Shown here: piece after piece, positions 41,335 through 50,440 of the stretch
Layout: each line of letters opens with the position of its first letter
How positions within the stretch are numbered: position 1 is the first letter of the stretch
NCBI GenBank assembly: GCA_019416935.1
Contig: DXWI01000012.1
Location: 4,290-68,289 of the forward strand
DNA: 64,000 nucleotides
Reading direction: 5' to 3'
From: Clostridiales bacterium
GTDB lineage: Bacteria > Bacillota > Clostridia > Christensenellales > CAG-138
Notes under the pieces: generated by a model
The model's database searches: none
What the model was told of the DNA's origin: nothing
The model's input: the letters and a program-made list of their open reading frames with translations, nothing else
Position numbers and translations under genes: made by a program

Positions 41335-42375
41335 TTGGGCCTTGAATTGAGTACGATATTGTCCATCCTTGGCGCGCTCGTATTTCTTTCCCTGATCGTT
41401 ACGATTCATGAACTGGGACATTACTGGGTCGGCCGTCGCCTTGGCTTCACAATTCTGGAATTTGCGGTTGGCATGGGTCCCGTTTTGCTGAAGACGGAGA
41501 AGAACGGAATCCAGTACAGCTTGCGCGCGCTCCCCATCGGCGGAATGTGTCGCTTTTACGGAGAGGATGAGAATGCAAAGGATCCCCGCTGTTTTAATGC
41601 ACAAAAGGCATGGAAGCGTTTTTTCGTGATTGCAGCCGGGCCTGTTATGAATTTATTGTGCGCGCTTCTGCTCTCGATCATCACGCTCACCGCGTACGGC
41701 AATTTTGTCCCGGCGGTGATGGAGTTGTCGGGGGAGGACACGCCGGCGTATCAAGCGGGCATTCAGAAAGGTGATATTCTGTATGCCGTCAATGGAAAGC
41801 GAATCATCTATTTTTCGGAAGCGGTTCCGATGATTCGCGATGCCGATGGTGAACAAACGGTGATCACGATTGAGCGCGACGGCATCAAAAAGGATCTGCG
41901 GGTTGACGGCCTGTACGACCCAACGGTGGGCTATAACCGGCTGGGCGTAACCATCGGTCAGGAGAGAAAGCTCTATTCCTTTGGCGCATCCCTAGGCGAA
42001 TCCTTTCACTATGTCTGGGGCATTGTGCGTGAGACCTTTTCGTTCTTTGGAACTCTGTTTGACGGAACGGTAAAATCGACAGATGTAGCCGGTCCGGTGG
42101 GTACGGTTGCCTATATCAGCGAAGCCATTCGTTATGGCCTCGAAATCATCCTGCGATTTGCAATCATTATCAGCGTGAGCCTCGGTATTTTTAACCTTTT
42201 GCCCATTCCCGCACTGGATGGCGGCAGGCTCTTATTCATCCTCATCGAATTGGTGCGCGGCAAACCGATCAATCCGGACAGGGAGGGCATGGTACATTTC
42301 ATCGGTTTGCTCGCTCTGTTTGCGCTGATGCTGTTTTTGACGTATAATGATATTGCAAATTTGATTCGGGGTTAG
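41335..42375 (+). CDS. rseP: RIP zinc metalloprotease RseP
   Basis: Site-2 membrane protease, 346 residues. The zinc motif is in VTIHELGHYWVGRRLG, near the end of the first membrane helix. One PDZ domain follows (about 110-190, including GIQKGDILYAVNG). The third metal ligand is in NLLPIPALDGGRLLFILIE, and further helices close the protein. In Bacillus this gene (rasP) cuts anti-sigma factor and FtsL remnants. The start is uncertain: TTG at 41335 sits four bases past the dxr stop, while TTG at 41347 aligns better with relatives. Neither has a clear ribosome site. Confidence 0.93.
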   Translation: MGLELSTILSILGALVFLSLIVTIHELGHYWVGRRLGFTILEFAVGMGPVLLKTEKNGIQYSLRALPIGGMCRFYGEDENAKDPRCFNAQKAWKRFFVIAAGPVMNLLCALLLSIITLTAYGNFVPAVMELSGEDTPAYQAGIQKGDILYAVNGKRIIYFSEAVPMIRDADGEQTVITIERDGIKKDLRVDGLYDPTVGYNRLGVTIGQERKLYSFGASLGESFHYVWGIVRETFSFFGTLFDGTVKSTDVAGPVGTVAYISEAIRYGLEIILRFAIIISVSLGIFNLLPIPALDGGRLLFILIELVRGKPINPDREGMVHFIGLLALFALMLFLTYNDIANLIRG

Positions 42376-42383
42376 TTTCAGCC

Positions 42384-43445
42384 ATGCAGCATTTGACGCA
42401 CAGGGTGTTGGCTGGTGCCGTTCCCATTGGAGGAGGAGCGCCGGTTACCGTTCAATCGATGACCAATACGGATACGAGGAACGCAGCCGTTACGATTTCG
42501 CAGATTCTGGAACTGGAGCGCGCCGGCTGCGACATCGTTCGCGTCTCTGTCTATGACCTCGCCTGTGCGCAGGCAATTCCATCCATTCGTTCCGCCATCC
42601 ACATCCCACTTGTTGCGGATATCCACTTCGACCATCGGCTGGCAATCGCGGCTGTGGAAAACGGCGTTGACAAACTGCGCATCAATCCCGGCAATATCGG
42701 CGGACAAGCGCATGTGGAAAAGCTCGTGGATTGTGTGAATAGTCACCATATCCCAATTCGCATTGGCGTCAATGCCGGTTCCATGGAGCAGGATCTCAAA
42801 AGAGCTTATGGCCCCGATTCTCCACATGCTATGGTGGAAAGTGCGATTCGTCACATTCGCATGCTGGAGCAGGCGCATTTTACAGATATCGTGGTTTCGC
42901 TGAAGTCTTCCACGGTATCCACAACCGTTTCTGCATACCGTGAGTTGGCACGTTTGGTGGATTATCCGCTGCACATCGGCATTACTGAAACGGGAACGGT
43001 CGAGCGCGGGATCATCAAATCGGCCATCGGCATCGGTTCGCTTTTGCTGGACGGAATCGGGGATACGTTGCGCGTCTCCCTTACCGATTCTCCGGTTCGT
43101 GAAGTGCAGACAGGACTGGAAATTCTCCGCGCCCTGCGCCTGCGGAACGACGATATCGAGATCATCAGTTGCCCAACCTGTGGCCGTACGCGGGTGGATC
43201 TGATGGAGGCGGTCGATCGGGTGCAGGCTGCCTTGCCGCGCAACCAAGGATATTTGCGCGTAGCGGTCATGGGCTGCGCGGTAAACGGGCCCGGCGAAGC
43301 AAGCGATGCGGATATTGGCATTGCGTTCGGAAAATCCAACGGTGTTCTGTTCAAACATGGTGAAAAGTTTGCAAGCGGTTCCGTTTCCGCAATGTTGGAT
43401 TTGCTGGTAAAGGAAGCAGCGGCGATGCTGCGTGCAAAAGAGTAA
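42384..43445 (+). CDS. ispG: 4-hydroxy-3-methylbut-2-enyl diphosphate synthase
   Basis: [4Fe-4S] enzyme of the MEP pathway (GcpE), 353 residues. It contains VQSMTNTDTRNA, VPLVADIHFDHRLA-like LVADIHFDHRLAIAAVE, KLRINPGNIGG, and the cluster ligands in ISCPTCGRTRVDL and VMGCAVNGPGEASDADIGIA. Its cluster ties it to the IscSU genes in the window. It lies eight bases after rseP and just before polC, the standard order. Confidence 0.97.
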   Translation: MQHLTHRVLAGAVPIGGGAPVTVQSMTNTDTRNAAVTISQILELERAGCDIVRVSVYDLACAQAIPSIRSAIHIPLVADIHFDHRLAIAAVENGVDKLRINPGNIGGQAHVEKLVDCVNSHHIPIRIGVNAGSMEQDLKRAYGPDSPHAMVESAIRHIRMLEQAHFTDIVVSLKSSTVSTTVSAYRELARLVDYPLHIGITETGTVERGIIKSAIGIGSLLLDGIGDTLRVSLTDSPVREVQTGLEILRALRLRNDDIEIISCPTCGRTRVDLMEAVDRVQAALPRNQGYLRVAVMGCAVNGPGEASDADIGIAFGKSNGVLFKHGEKFASGSVSAMLDLLVKEAAAMLRAKE

Positions 43446-43455
43446 GCAGTATAAA

Positions 43456-46400
43456 ATGGCACAAAATTCATTTGAACAGGCGTTGCTCAACGCCCATATT
43501 TCTGATGCAGTCCGCATCGAGTCCGTACGTCTCAGCAGAGATAACCATCAGCTGACCGTTTCTTTGCATGCGGAAAATCCTCTTTCGCAAACGCAAAGAG
43601 ACGCGCTCTCCGACGCCTTAGCGGCGATATTGCCCGGCGTTTCCATTCGTTTGGAATGTGCGGATGATGCTGCAGCCGCAGTTTTGACAGTGCCGCCGCT
43701 TTCGGCTGCCGCGCCGGTCACCGTTACCGCCCCTGCACCGGCGACAGCTTCGCCGGATGGTACGCGCGTCCTGTTTGGTTCGTCTATCAAAACGGCTTCC
43801 CGTACAGAGATCCATGCGCTGTGCGAGGGCGATGCGACGGTTGTCATTCAAGGAACGCTCGTTTCCGCCGAGATGCGCGAAGGCTGGAAGGGGCGAGACG
43901 GACGTTCCTCCTTTCGTGTACAATTGAATCTCACGGATTTGACCGATTCGGTTTATTGCATCTGCACCTTTTACGAAGAAGCAAAGGCGCAGCGTTTTTT
44001 CGACTGGATTTCTCCGTTTATCGGTGCAAAGGAACAGCTGGTTGTCCGCGGCGTTTGCCGCATGCCCAAGTATGCAAAGGAATTGAACCTGTTTGTCAAT
44101 GACGTGAATTCCGCGCCAGCGGTATTTCGCGAGGATAAATGCGAGGAAAAGCGGGTTGAGCTGCATCTGCACTCGCGCATGTCGACCATGGATGGTTTAA
44201 CGGACGTTACAGAAGCGTTTAAGACCGCCAAGCGTTGGGGGCACCGCGCGCTGGCAATCACGGACCATGGCGTTGTACAGGCGTTTCCCGAAGCTGCGAA
44301 AGCCTCGAAAAAAACGGGCGTAAAAGCGATATTTGGCGTGGAAGGATACCTTGTGCCGGACACGGAGCTGATCGATATGCAGGAAACCTATGTCGTCTTC
44401 GATATCGAAACGACCGGTCTGAAGGCGCAGCATGCGGACATCATCGAAATCGGCGCGGTAAAAATCGAAAACGGCAGGATTATCGACAGATTCCAAACCT
44501 TCGTCAATGGCGGTGTGCTGATCCCTCCAAACATCACGAAGCTGACAGGCATCACCAACGCCATGATTGCGGATGCCCCGCCTGCGCGGGAAGTCCTGGA
44601 GCAGTTTTCTCTTTTTGTGAAGGGGTGCTGTCTGGTCGCGCATAATGCAAATTTTGATGTTGGATTTATTCGCTATCATGGAGGAAAATACCAAATTGCC
44701 TTTGATGAACCGTATGCGGATACGTTGATGCTCTCAAGGTATCTGCTGCACGATCTTCCAAACCATAAGCTGGATACGGTATGCGAGCACTTTCAGGTCG
44801 ATCTGACAAACCATCACAGGGCAATCGACGATGCCGCTGCCACAGCCGAGGTGTTCTTGCATCTTATTGCATTGATGCAGCAGCTTGGCGTGCAAACCAT
44901 TCCGGTCCAGCGCCCTGCAAAAGCACAAGAGCGGGAGCAGGGGAAGCACAAGCATAAAACGAATCATATCATCCTGCTTGCCACAACGCAGGCGGGCATG
45001 AAAAATCTGTATCGTCTGGTGAGCTATGCACATCTGGACTATTTTCGCAGCCGGCCGACGATTCCGCGCAGCCTGCTCTCCGTATACAGGAGTGGACTGT
45101 TGCTCGGCTCGGCGTGCGAGCAGGGCGAACTGTATCAAGCCATCCTGAAGGATAAGCCGGCCGATGAAATCGAGCGGATTGCCTCGATGTATGATTTTTT
45201 GGAGATTCAACCGCTGGGCAACAACGCTTTTATGGTGCGGGAAGGCATTGTACCGGACGATGAAGCGCTGCGGGAAATCAACCGTCGGATCGTTCGCCTC
45301 GGTCATAAGCTGGGGCTTCCGGTCGTTGCCACTGGCGACGTGCATTTTTTGGAGCCGCCCGATGCGGAATATCGAAAGCTCCTCATGATGAAGCTGGGTT
45401 TTTCCGATGCCGCCGAGCAAGCGCCGCTGTATTTCAAAACAACCGACGAAATGCTGGATGAGTTCTCATATCTCGGGGAGGAGGATGCGCATGCGGTCGT
45501 CATCGATGGACCGAACAGCATTGCCGACCGCTGTGAAGCGCTCAAGCCTTTCCCCGATGGCACGCATGCGCCGGAGATCCCGAATGCCAGCAATGAGCTG
45601 CGGGACATGGCCACGAGAGAAGCGCATTCCATCTATGGCGATCCGCTTCCCGACGTCGTGCAGGCGCGGCTGGACCGTGAGCTGAAATCCATCATCGGAA
45701 ACGGCTTTGCCTCGCTCTACCTGATGGCGCAGCGTTTGGTACACAAGTCCAACAGCGATGGCTATCTGGTCGGCTCCCGTGGTTCCGTCGGTTCCTCCTT
45801 TGTCGCGACGATGGCGGGCATTACCGAGGTAAACGCGCTGCAGCCGCACTATGTATGTCCAAACTGCAAGCACAGCGACTTTGATGTGGATCGTTCCGTT
45901 TACGCCTGTGGAGTGGATATGCCCGATAAAGATTGCCCGATCTGCGGCGCCCGATACAAAAAGCAGGGGTTTGGAATCCCCTTTGAAGTTTTCCTTGGGT
46001 TTAAGGGTGATAAAACCCCGGATATCGATCTGAATTTTTCCGGCGAATACCAGCCTGTTGCCCACAAATATGTCGAAGAAATGTTCGGCGTAGGCCATGC
46101 GTTCCGCGCAGGAACGATTTCCGGTTTGGCCGAAAAGAAAGCGTATGAGTGTATCTATCACTATATGGAGACGACCGGAACCGTCCTTCGCAGAGCGGAG
46201 ATGGAGCGGCTTTGCAAAGGCTGCCTGAATGTAAAGGTCACGACCGGCCAACATCCCGGCGGCATCGTCATTGTACCAAAGGACGATGATATTCTGGACT
46301 ATACGCCCATCCAGTATCCGGCCGATAAAAAGGACAAGAACACGATTACAACGCACTTTGACTTTCATGCCATGGATGACCGGCTGGTCAAGCTCGATAT

Positions 46401-47451
46401 TCTCGGACATGATGACCCGACAGCGCTGCGCATGCTGGAAGACATTACGGGAATCAACCCGCGCTCCATCCCGCTGGATGACCCGGAAACAATGCGCATT
46501 TTTACTTCGCCGGAACCATTGGGCATTGATCTGAGCGGTCTGTCCTGTACGGTGGGCTCCCTTGGAATACCGGAGTTCGGCACGGGCTTTGTGCGCACCG
46601 TTCTGGAAAACACGCAGCCAAAGACAATGGAGGAACTCGTGCGCATTGCCGGCCTGACCCATGGTACGGACGTCTGGCTGAACAATGCGGAACCGCTGGT
46701 CATGAACGGCATTGCAAAGCTCTCCGAAGTGCTTTGTACGCGCGACGATATCATGAATTATCTGATTGCCCATGACATGGAGGCCAGCCTTTCGTTCTCC
46801 ATTATGGAGCGCGTCCGAAAGGGGCGGGGACTGACCGAGGAGATGGAGCAGGCCATGGTGGATGGGAAAATACCGGCATGGTTCATCGATTCCTGTAAGA
46901 AAATCAAATACATGTTTCCGCGCGGACATGCGGTTGCATACGTCATGATGGCCTTCCGAATCGCTTATTTCAAGGTGCACTATCCCGAAGCGTTCTATGC
47001 CGTGTATTATACCGTTCGCGCCGATGCGTTCGATGTATCCATGGCTTCCGGAGATGCGCCGGCTTTATTGCGCGTCATACAGGAGCTGGATAAAAACGCG
47101 CAGTTTAAGGAAGCGGCCGAGCGAAAGCGCGATAAGGAACTCATCACGATTTTGGAGGTCGTGTATGAGATGAATCTGCGCGGCATTCGATTGCTGCCGG
47201 TCGATATCTATAAATCGCATGCAACAAAATTCTTGATTGAGCCGGAGGGAATTCGACCTCCGTTCAATGCGATTGCGGGCGTCGGCGACAACGCTGCTAT
47301 TTCTATGGCGGAGAACAGAGGCACTGCTCCGTTTTTGTCCATAGAGGATTTTCAAGCGCGGACTGGCGCCAACAGCGGCGTCATAACCGCAATGGAAAAC
47401 TGCGGTTGTTTTGCAGGACTTCCAAAGTCAAATCAAATTTCGTTGTTTTGA
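43456..47451 (+). CDS. polC: DNA polymerase III subunit alpha, Gram-positive type PolC
   Basis: Replicative polymerase with built-in proofreading, about 1331 residues. Order: N-terminal domain (1-110), OB-fold (about 115-220), first part of the PHP domain (KRVELHLHSRMSTMDG, about 235), an inserted DEDDh exonuclease (VVFDIETTGLKAQHADIIEI at about 313, HNANFDVGFIRYH at 395, HRAIDDAAATAEVF at about 455), rest of PHP, and a zinc-like CPNCKHSDFD region. The polymerase palm follows with PDIDLNFSGEYQ (about 855). The protein ends SNQISLF, the beta-clamp type motif. It is somewhat shorter than Bacillus PolC (1437). ATG at 43456 is preferred; GTG at 43432 overlapping ispG is the alternative, and neither has a good site. 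Confidence 0.97.
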   Translation: MAQNSFEQALLNAHISDAVRIESVRLSRDNHQLTVSLHAENPLSQTQRDALSDALAAILPGVSIRLECADDAAAAVLTVPPLSAAAPVTVTAPAPATASPDGTRVLFGSSIKTASRTEIHALCEGDATVVIQGTLVSAEMREGWKGRDGRSSFRVQLNLTDLTDSVYCICTFYEEAKAQRFFDWISPFIGAKEQLVVRGVCRMPKYAKELNLFVNDVNSAPAVFREDKCEEKRVELHLHSRMSTMDGLTDVTEAFKTAKRWGHRALAITDHGVVQAFPEAAKASKKTGVKAIFGVEGYLVPDTELIDMQETYVVFDIETTGLKAQHADIIEIGAVKIENGRIIDRFQTFVNGGVLIPPNITKLTGITNAMIADAPPAREVLEQFSLFVKGCCLVAHNANFDVGFIRYHGGKYQIAFDEPYADTLMLSRYLLHDLPNHKLDTVCEHFQVDLTNHHRAIDDAAATAEVFLHLIALMQQLGVQTIPVQRPAKAQEREQGKHKHKTNHIILLATTQAGMKNLYRLVSYAHLDYFRSRPTIPRSLLSVYRSGLLLGSACEQGELYQAILKDKPADEIERIASMYDFLEIQPLGNNAFMVREGIVPDDEALREINRRIVRLGHKLGLPVVATGDVHFLEPPDAEYRKLLMMKLGFSDAAEQAPLYFKTTDEMLDEFSYLGEEDAHAVVIDGPNSIADRCEALKPFPDGTHAPEIPNASNELRDMATREAHSIYGDPLPDVVQARLDRELKSIIGNGFASLYLMAQRLVHKSNSDGYLVGSRGSVGSSFVATMAGITEVNALQPHYVCPNCKHSDFDVDRSVYACGVDMPDKDCPICGARYKKQGFGIPFEVFLGFKGDKTPDIDLNFSGEYQPVAHKYVEEMFGVGHAFRAGTISGLAEKKAYECIYHYMETTGTVLRRAEMERLCKGCLNVKVTTGQHPGGIVIVPKDDDILDYTPIQYPADKKDKNTITTHFDFHAMDDRLVKLDILGHDDPTALRMLEDITGINPRSIPLDDPETMRIFTSPEPLGIDLSGLSCTVGSLGIPEFGTGFVRTVLENTQPKTMEELVRIAGLTHGTDVWLNNAEPLVMNGIAKLSEVLCTRDDIMNYLIAHDMEASLSFSIMERVRKGRGLTEEMEQAMVDGKIPAWFIDSCKKIKYMFPRGHAVAYVMMAFRIAYFKVHYPEAFYAVYYTVRADAFDVSMASGDAPALLRVIQELDKNAQFKEAAERKRDKELITILEVVYEMNLRGIRLLPVDIYKSHATKFLIEPEGIRPPFNAIAGVGDNAAISMAENRGTAPFLSIEDFQARTGANSGVITAMENCGCFAGLPKSNQISLF

Positions 47452-47453
47452 CC

Positions 47454-47481
47454 TTGACGCGGGCACTGCGTCTGCTATAAA
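47454..47481 (+). promoter_or_regulatory. Promoter for rny
   Basis: TTGACG (47454-47459), 16 bases, TATAAA (47476-47481). The -35 starts two bases after the polC stop. The resulting leader is about 145 bases. Confidence 0.7.
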
Positions 47482-47579
47482 ATATATAAGTAGTAAGTCT
47501 GCACTCGTGGAGTGAGTTCATAGATAGATGATGGCTAGCGTTTTGCTATAGAAGCGATATTTGTTGTATGAATCCATTT

Positions 47580-47608
47580 GCCGTGCAGAATTGCGCGGCC
47601 ATTTTTAA
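47580..47608 (+). terminator. Terminator-like hairpin in the rny leader
   Basis: Eight-base GC-rich stem (47580-47587 with 47592-47599) on a GAAT loop, then CA and five T residues, 25 bases before the start codon. It may attenuate rny transcription. Confidence 0.55.
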
Positions 47609-47632
47609 TATAGATAGACTGGAGAGTATGGA

Positions 47633-49174
47633 ATGGATTGGTGGATTTATGTAATAGCAGGCGTTGCCATCCTGGCAATCGGGCTTCTGATCGGTTATGC
47701 ATACCGGCGCAACGTAGCCGAGGCCAAGGTTGCAAAGGCTGAGGATGCCGTTAAAAAGCTATATGAGGAAGCAACCGTAAAAGCCTCCGACATTAAAAAA
47801 GAAATGATTCTCGAGGCAAAAGAAGAGGTTTACAAGGTCCGTACCGAAGCGGAAAAAGAAAACCGTGAGCGTCGCGCCGAACTCCAACGCACGGAGCGCC
47901 GCCTGTTCCAGCGTGAAGAATCTCTTGATAAAAAGCTGGATGGTCTGGAGCAGAGGGAAAAGGACCTCTCTCAGCGTGAGGAAGGCATTGAGAAGGCCGA
48001 AGCGGATGTTGCTGCGCTGCATGAGCAGCAAATCGCAGAACTCGAGCGCATTTCCGGTCTATCCATGGAGGCGGCACGGGATATTTTGCTTGAAAACGTC
48101 GAGCGTGATGCCCGACACGATGCGGCGATCCTCATTCGAGACATTGAGGCGAAGACAAAGGAAGAGGCAGACAAGCGGGCGCGCAATATTGTCACGCTCG
48201 CCATCCAGCGCTGTGCTGCCGACCATGTGGCCGAGACGACGGTTTCCGTCGTGCCGCTGCCCAATGATGAAATGAAGGGCAGGATCATTGGTAGAGAAGG
48301 CCGCAATATACGGGCGTTGGAAACCGCTACCGGGGTTGATCTGATCATCGATGATACGCCGGAAGCGGTAATCCTCTCCGGCTTTGATCCGGTGCGGCGC
48401 GAGGTTGCGCGGATTGCCCTTGAGAAATTGATTCTCGACGGCCGCATCCATCCGGCGCGCATTGAGGAAGCTGTCGAGAAGGCGCGCAAAGAGGTTGACG
48501 CGCAGATTCGCGAGGCCGGCGAACAAGCGGTGCTCAATACCGGCGTACACGGTCTGCATCATGAATTGGTTCGCTATCTCGGCAGAATGCGGTATCGCAC
48601 CAGCTATGGCCAGAATGTTTTGAACCATTCCATTGAGGTTTCGCATTTGGCAGGCATCATGGCTGCGGAATTGGGCGCAAATGTCACCTTGGCAAAGCGC
48701 GCAGGTCTGCTGCACGATATCGGCAAATCTATCGACCATGAGGTTGAGGGTTCGCATGCGCAAATCGGTGCTGACCTCGCCAAAAAATACCGTGAGAACA
48801 ACCAGATTGTACATGCAATCATGGCGCATCACGGCGATGTGGACCCCTCTACGGTGGAGGCCATTCTGGTACAGGCGGCTGACGCCATTTCCGCGGCACG
48901 TCCCGGCGCCCGCAGAGAGACGTTGGAAACCTATATCAAGCGGCTTGAAAAGCTGGAAGAGATCGCCAACTCTTTTGATGGTGTTGATACCTCATTCGCC
49001 ATTCAGGCCGGCCGCGAGGTTCGCATCATTGTCAAACCTGAAAAGATCTCCGATAGCGATACGGTCGTGATGGCCAAGGATATTGCGAAACGGATCGAAT
49101 CCGAATTGGAATATCCGGGTCAAATTAAGGTCAATGTCATTCGCGAAACGCGCACGGTGGATTACGCAAAATAA
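47633..49174 (+). CDS. rny: Ribonuclease Y
   Basis: Membrane-anchored endoribonuclease that starts decay of many mRNAs in Firmicutes, 513 residues. It has one N-terminal membrane helix (WWIYVIAGVAILAIGLLIGY), a long charged coiled coil (about 28-180), a KH domain (PNDEMKGRIIGREGRNIRAL, about 205-270), and an HD domain with LLHDIGKSIDHE and MAHHGDVDPSTV. The standard length is about 520. GGAGAGT precedes the ATG. The YlbF-family gene near the other end of the window belongs to a protein family that helps RNase Y in Bacillus. Confidence 0.97.
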   Translation: MDWWIYVIAGVAILAIGLLIGYAYRRNVAEAKVAKAEDAVKKLYEEATVKASDIKKEMILEAKEEVYKVRTEAEKENRERRAELQRTERRLFQREESLDKKLDGLEQREKDLSQREEGIEKAEADVAALHEQQIAELERISGLSMEAARDILLENVERDARHDAAILIRDIEAKTKEEADKRARNIVTLAIQRCAADHVAETTVSVVPLPNDEMKGRIIGREGRNIRALETATGVDLIIDDTPEAVILSGFDPVRREVARIALEKLILDGRIHPARIEEAVEKARKEVDAQIREAGEQAVLNTGVHGLHHELVRYLGRMRYRTSYGQNVLNHSIEVSHLAGIMAAELGANVTLAKRAGLLHDIGKSIDHEVEGSHAQIGADLAKKYRENNQIVHAIMAHHGDVDPSTVEAILVQAADAISAARPGARRETLETYIKRLEKLEEIANSFDGVDTSFAIQAGREVRIIVKPEKISDSDTVVMAKDIAKRIESELEYPGQIKVNVIRETRTVDYAK

Positions 49175-49193
49175 AGGGCTGAAAACGGAACTG

Positions 49194-49220
49194 AAAGGAT
49201 ATGCAATCGCATATCCTTTT
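49194..49220 (+). terminator. Terminator after rny
   Basis: 11-base stem (49194-49204 with 49209-49219) on an AATC loop, T-rich 3' arm. The ribosome site of the next gene begins immediately after. Confidence 0.75.
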
Positions 49221-49237
49221 ATGGAGGTATGGGCAAT

Positions 49238-50173
49238 ATGATTCCTGTTGCGGATGGGCACTGCGATTTTCTATATGGGGTCGTGAACCACGGCTATGAT
49301 TTTGAACGGCCGCATCTTTCTCAGCAGAATATTGCTCACGGCCGATTAATGCAAGGAAATGTCAAGCTACAGTTTTTTGCGGCTTGGACGGACATGTCGC
49401 TTCGTTTGCCGCCTTTGCAGCAATGCCTTGCGATGGTGGACGCATATTATGCCATGCATCAGGCCTGTCCATCCCTACGTCCGTTGACGAAAAGTGCGCA
49501 GAATGATTTGCAAGAGCAAGCTGTGATCGATACGGTACTAACCATTGAAGGCGGTGAAGCGATCGAGGGCAGCCTGTCGGTGCTGCGGATGCTGCATCGG
49601 CTGGGCGTTCGAGCGATGGCTTTGACATGGAACGGTAACAACGAACTGGCCGGCGCCGCACTTGGTCGTGGAAACAAAGGCCTTTCTGCACTTGGCGTTG
49701 CGGTAGTAGAGGAGATGGGGCGGATCGGCATGGCAGTCGATGTCTCCCATTTGAGTGACCGCGGGATCGATGATGTACTGCGCGTATCCACCCGCCCGAT
49801 TTTTGCTTCCCACTCCAACTGCAGGGAGGTCTATGCCTCGCCGCGTTCTTTGACCGACGATCAGATTCGCGCGATTGCGGCGCAGGGCGGTACGATCGGA
49901 ATCAATTTTTATCACAAGCAGTTGACCAACCATCCGCATGCAGCAATTGCGGACATTGTTGCGCAGCTATCGCATCTGGCGGATGTGGGCGGTATTGATT
50001 GCTGCGCGATCGGTTCCGACTTTGACGGCATGCCGAAATATCCGATCGACCTGCAAACCAGCGCGGATTTTCCCGCACTGGTACAGGCACTGTTGACCGC
50101 CGGATTTTCGCCTTCCGATGTTGAAAAAGTAATGTATCAGAATTTGTATCGGTATATCCTACAATTTATTTGA
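49238..50173 (+). CDS. Membrane dipeptidase, peptidase family M19
   Basis: Zinc dipeptidase of the renal-dipeptidase family, 311 residues, no signal peptide, so probably cytoplasmic. It has the HxD motif ADGHCDFLYG, the bridging Glu in TIEGGEAIEG, His ligands in DVSHLSDRG and FASHSNCREV, and the catalytic Asp in IGSDFDGMP. Substrate is likely a dipeptide such as one containing a D-residue, by family analogy only. ATG at 49238 is favoured because GGAGG ends at 49227; ATG at 49229 is too close. Confidence 0.92.
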   Translation: MIPVADGHCDFLYGVVNHGYDFERPHLSQQNIAHGRLMQGNVKLQFFAAWTDMSLRLPPLQQCLAMVDAYYAMHQACPSLRPLTKSAQNDLQEQAVIDTVLTIEGGEAIEGSLSVLRMLHRLGVRAMALTWNGNNELAGAALGRGNKGLSALGVAVVEEMGRIGMAVDVSHLSDRGIDDVLRVSTRPIFASHSNCREVYASPRSLTDDQIRAIAAQGGTIGINFYHKQLTNHPHAAIADIVAQLSHLADVGGIDCCAIGSDFDGMPKYPIDLQTSADFPALVQALLTAGFSPSDVEKVMYQNLYRYILQFI

Positions 50174-50199
50174 CAAACCATACCATGGAATGCTATACT
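50170..50199 (+). promoter_or_regulatory. Promoter for tRNA-Trp
   Basis: TTGACA (50170-50175, overlapping the dipeptidase stop), 18 bases, TATACT (50194-50199), 20 bases before the mature tRNA. Confidence 0.8.
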
Positions 50200-50218
50200 A
50201 TATCCGTTGCAAATTTAT

Positions 50219-50292
50219 AGGGGCATGATGTAATGGTAACATAGCGGTCTCCAAAACCGTTCTTGAGGGTTCGAGTCCTTCTGCCCCTGCCA
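50219..50292 (+). tRNA. trnW: tRNA-Trp (CCA anticodon)
   Basis: Full cloverleaf: acceptor AGGGGCA with TGCCCCT, anticodon stem GCGGT/ACCGT, loop CTCCAAA with anticodon CCA at 50251-50253, T loop TTCGAGT, discriminator G at 50289 and encoded 3' CCA (50290-50292). No terminator is obvious in the 150 bases that follow, up to the insertion sequence. Confidence 0.96.
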
Positions 50293-50440
50293 AAGCACTG
50301 GACATCAATTTCGATACAATATGTATCTGAGTTGGTGTTCTGTTTTTATGTTCATATGTTTGTTTTCATCGCATATACCAGTCGTAGGAGCAGCAGCACG
50401 CTGAACGGTCTTGGTACCGTCAATAGTTATGCGCAAATTC

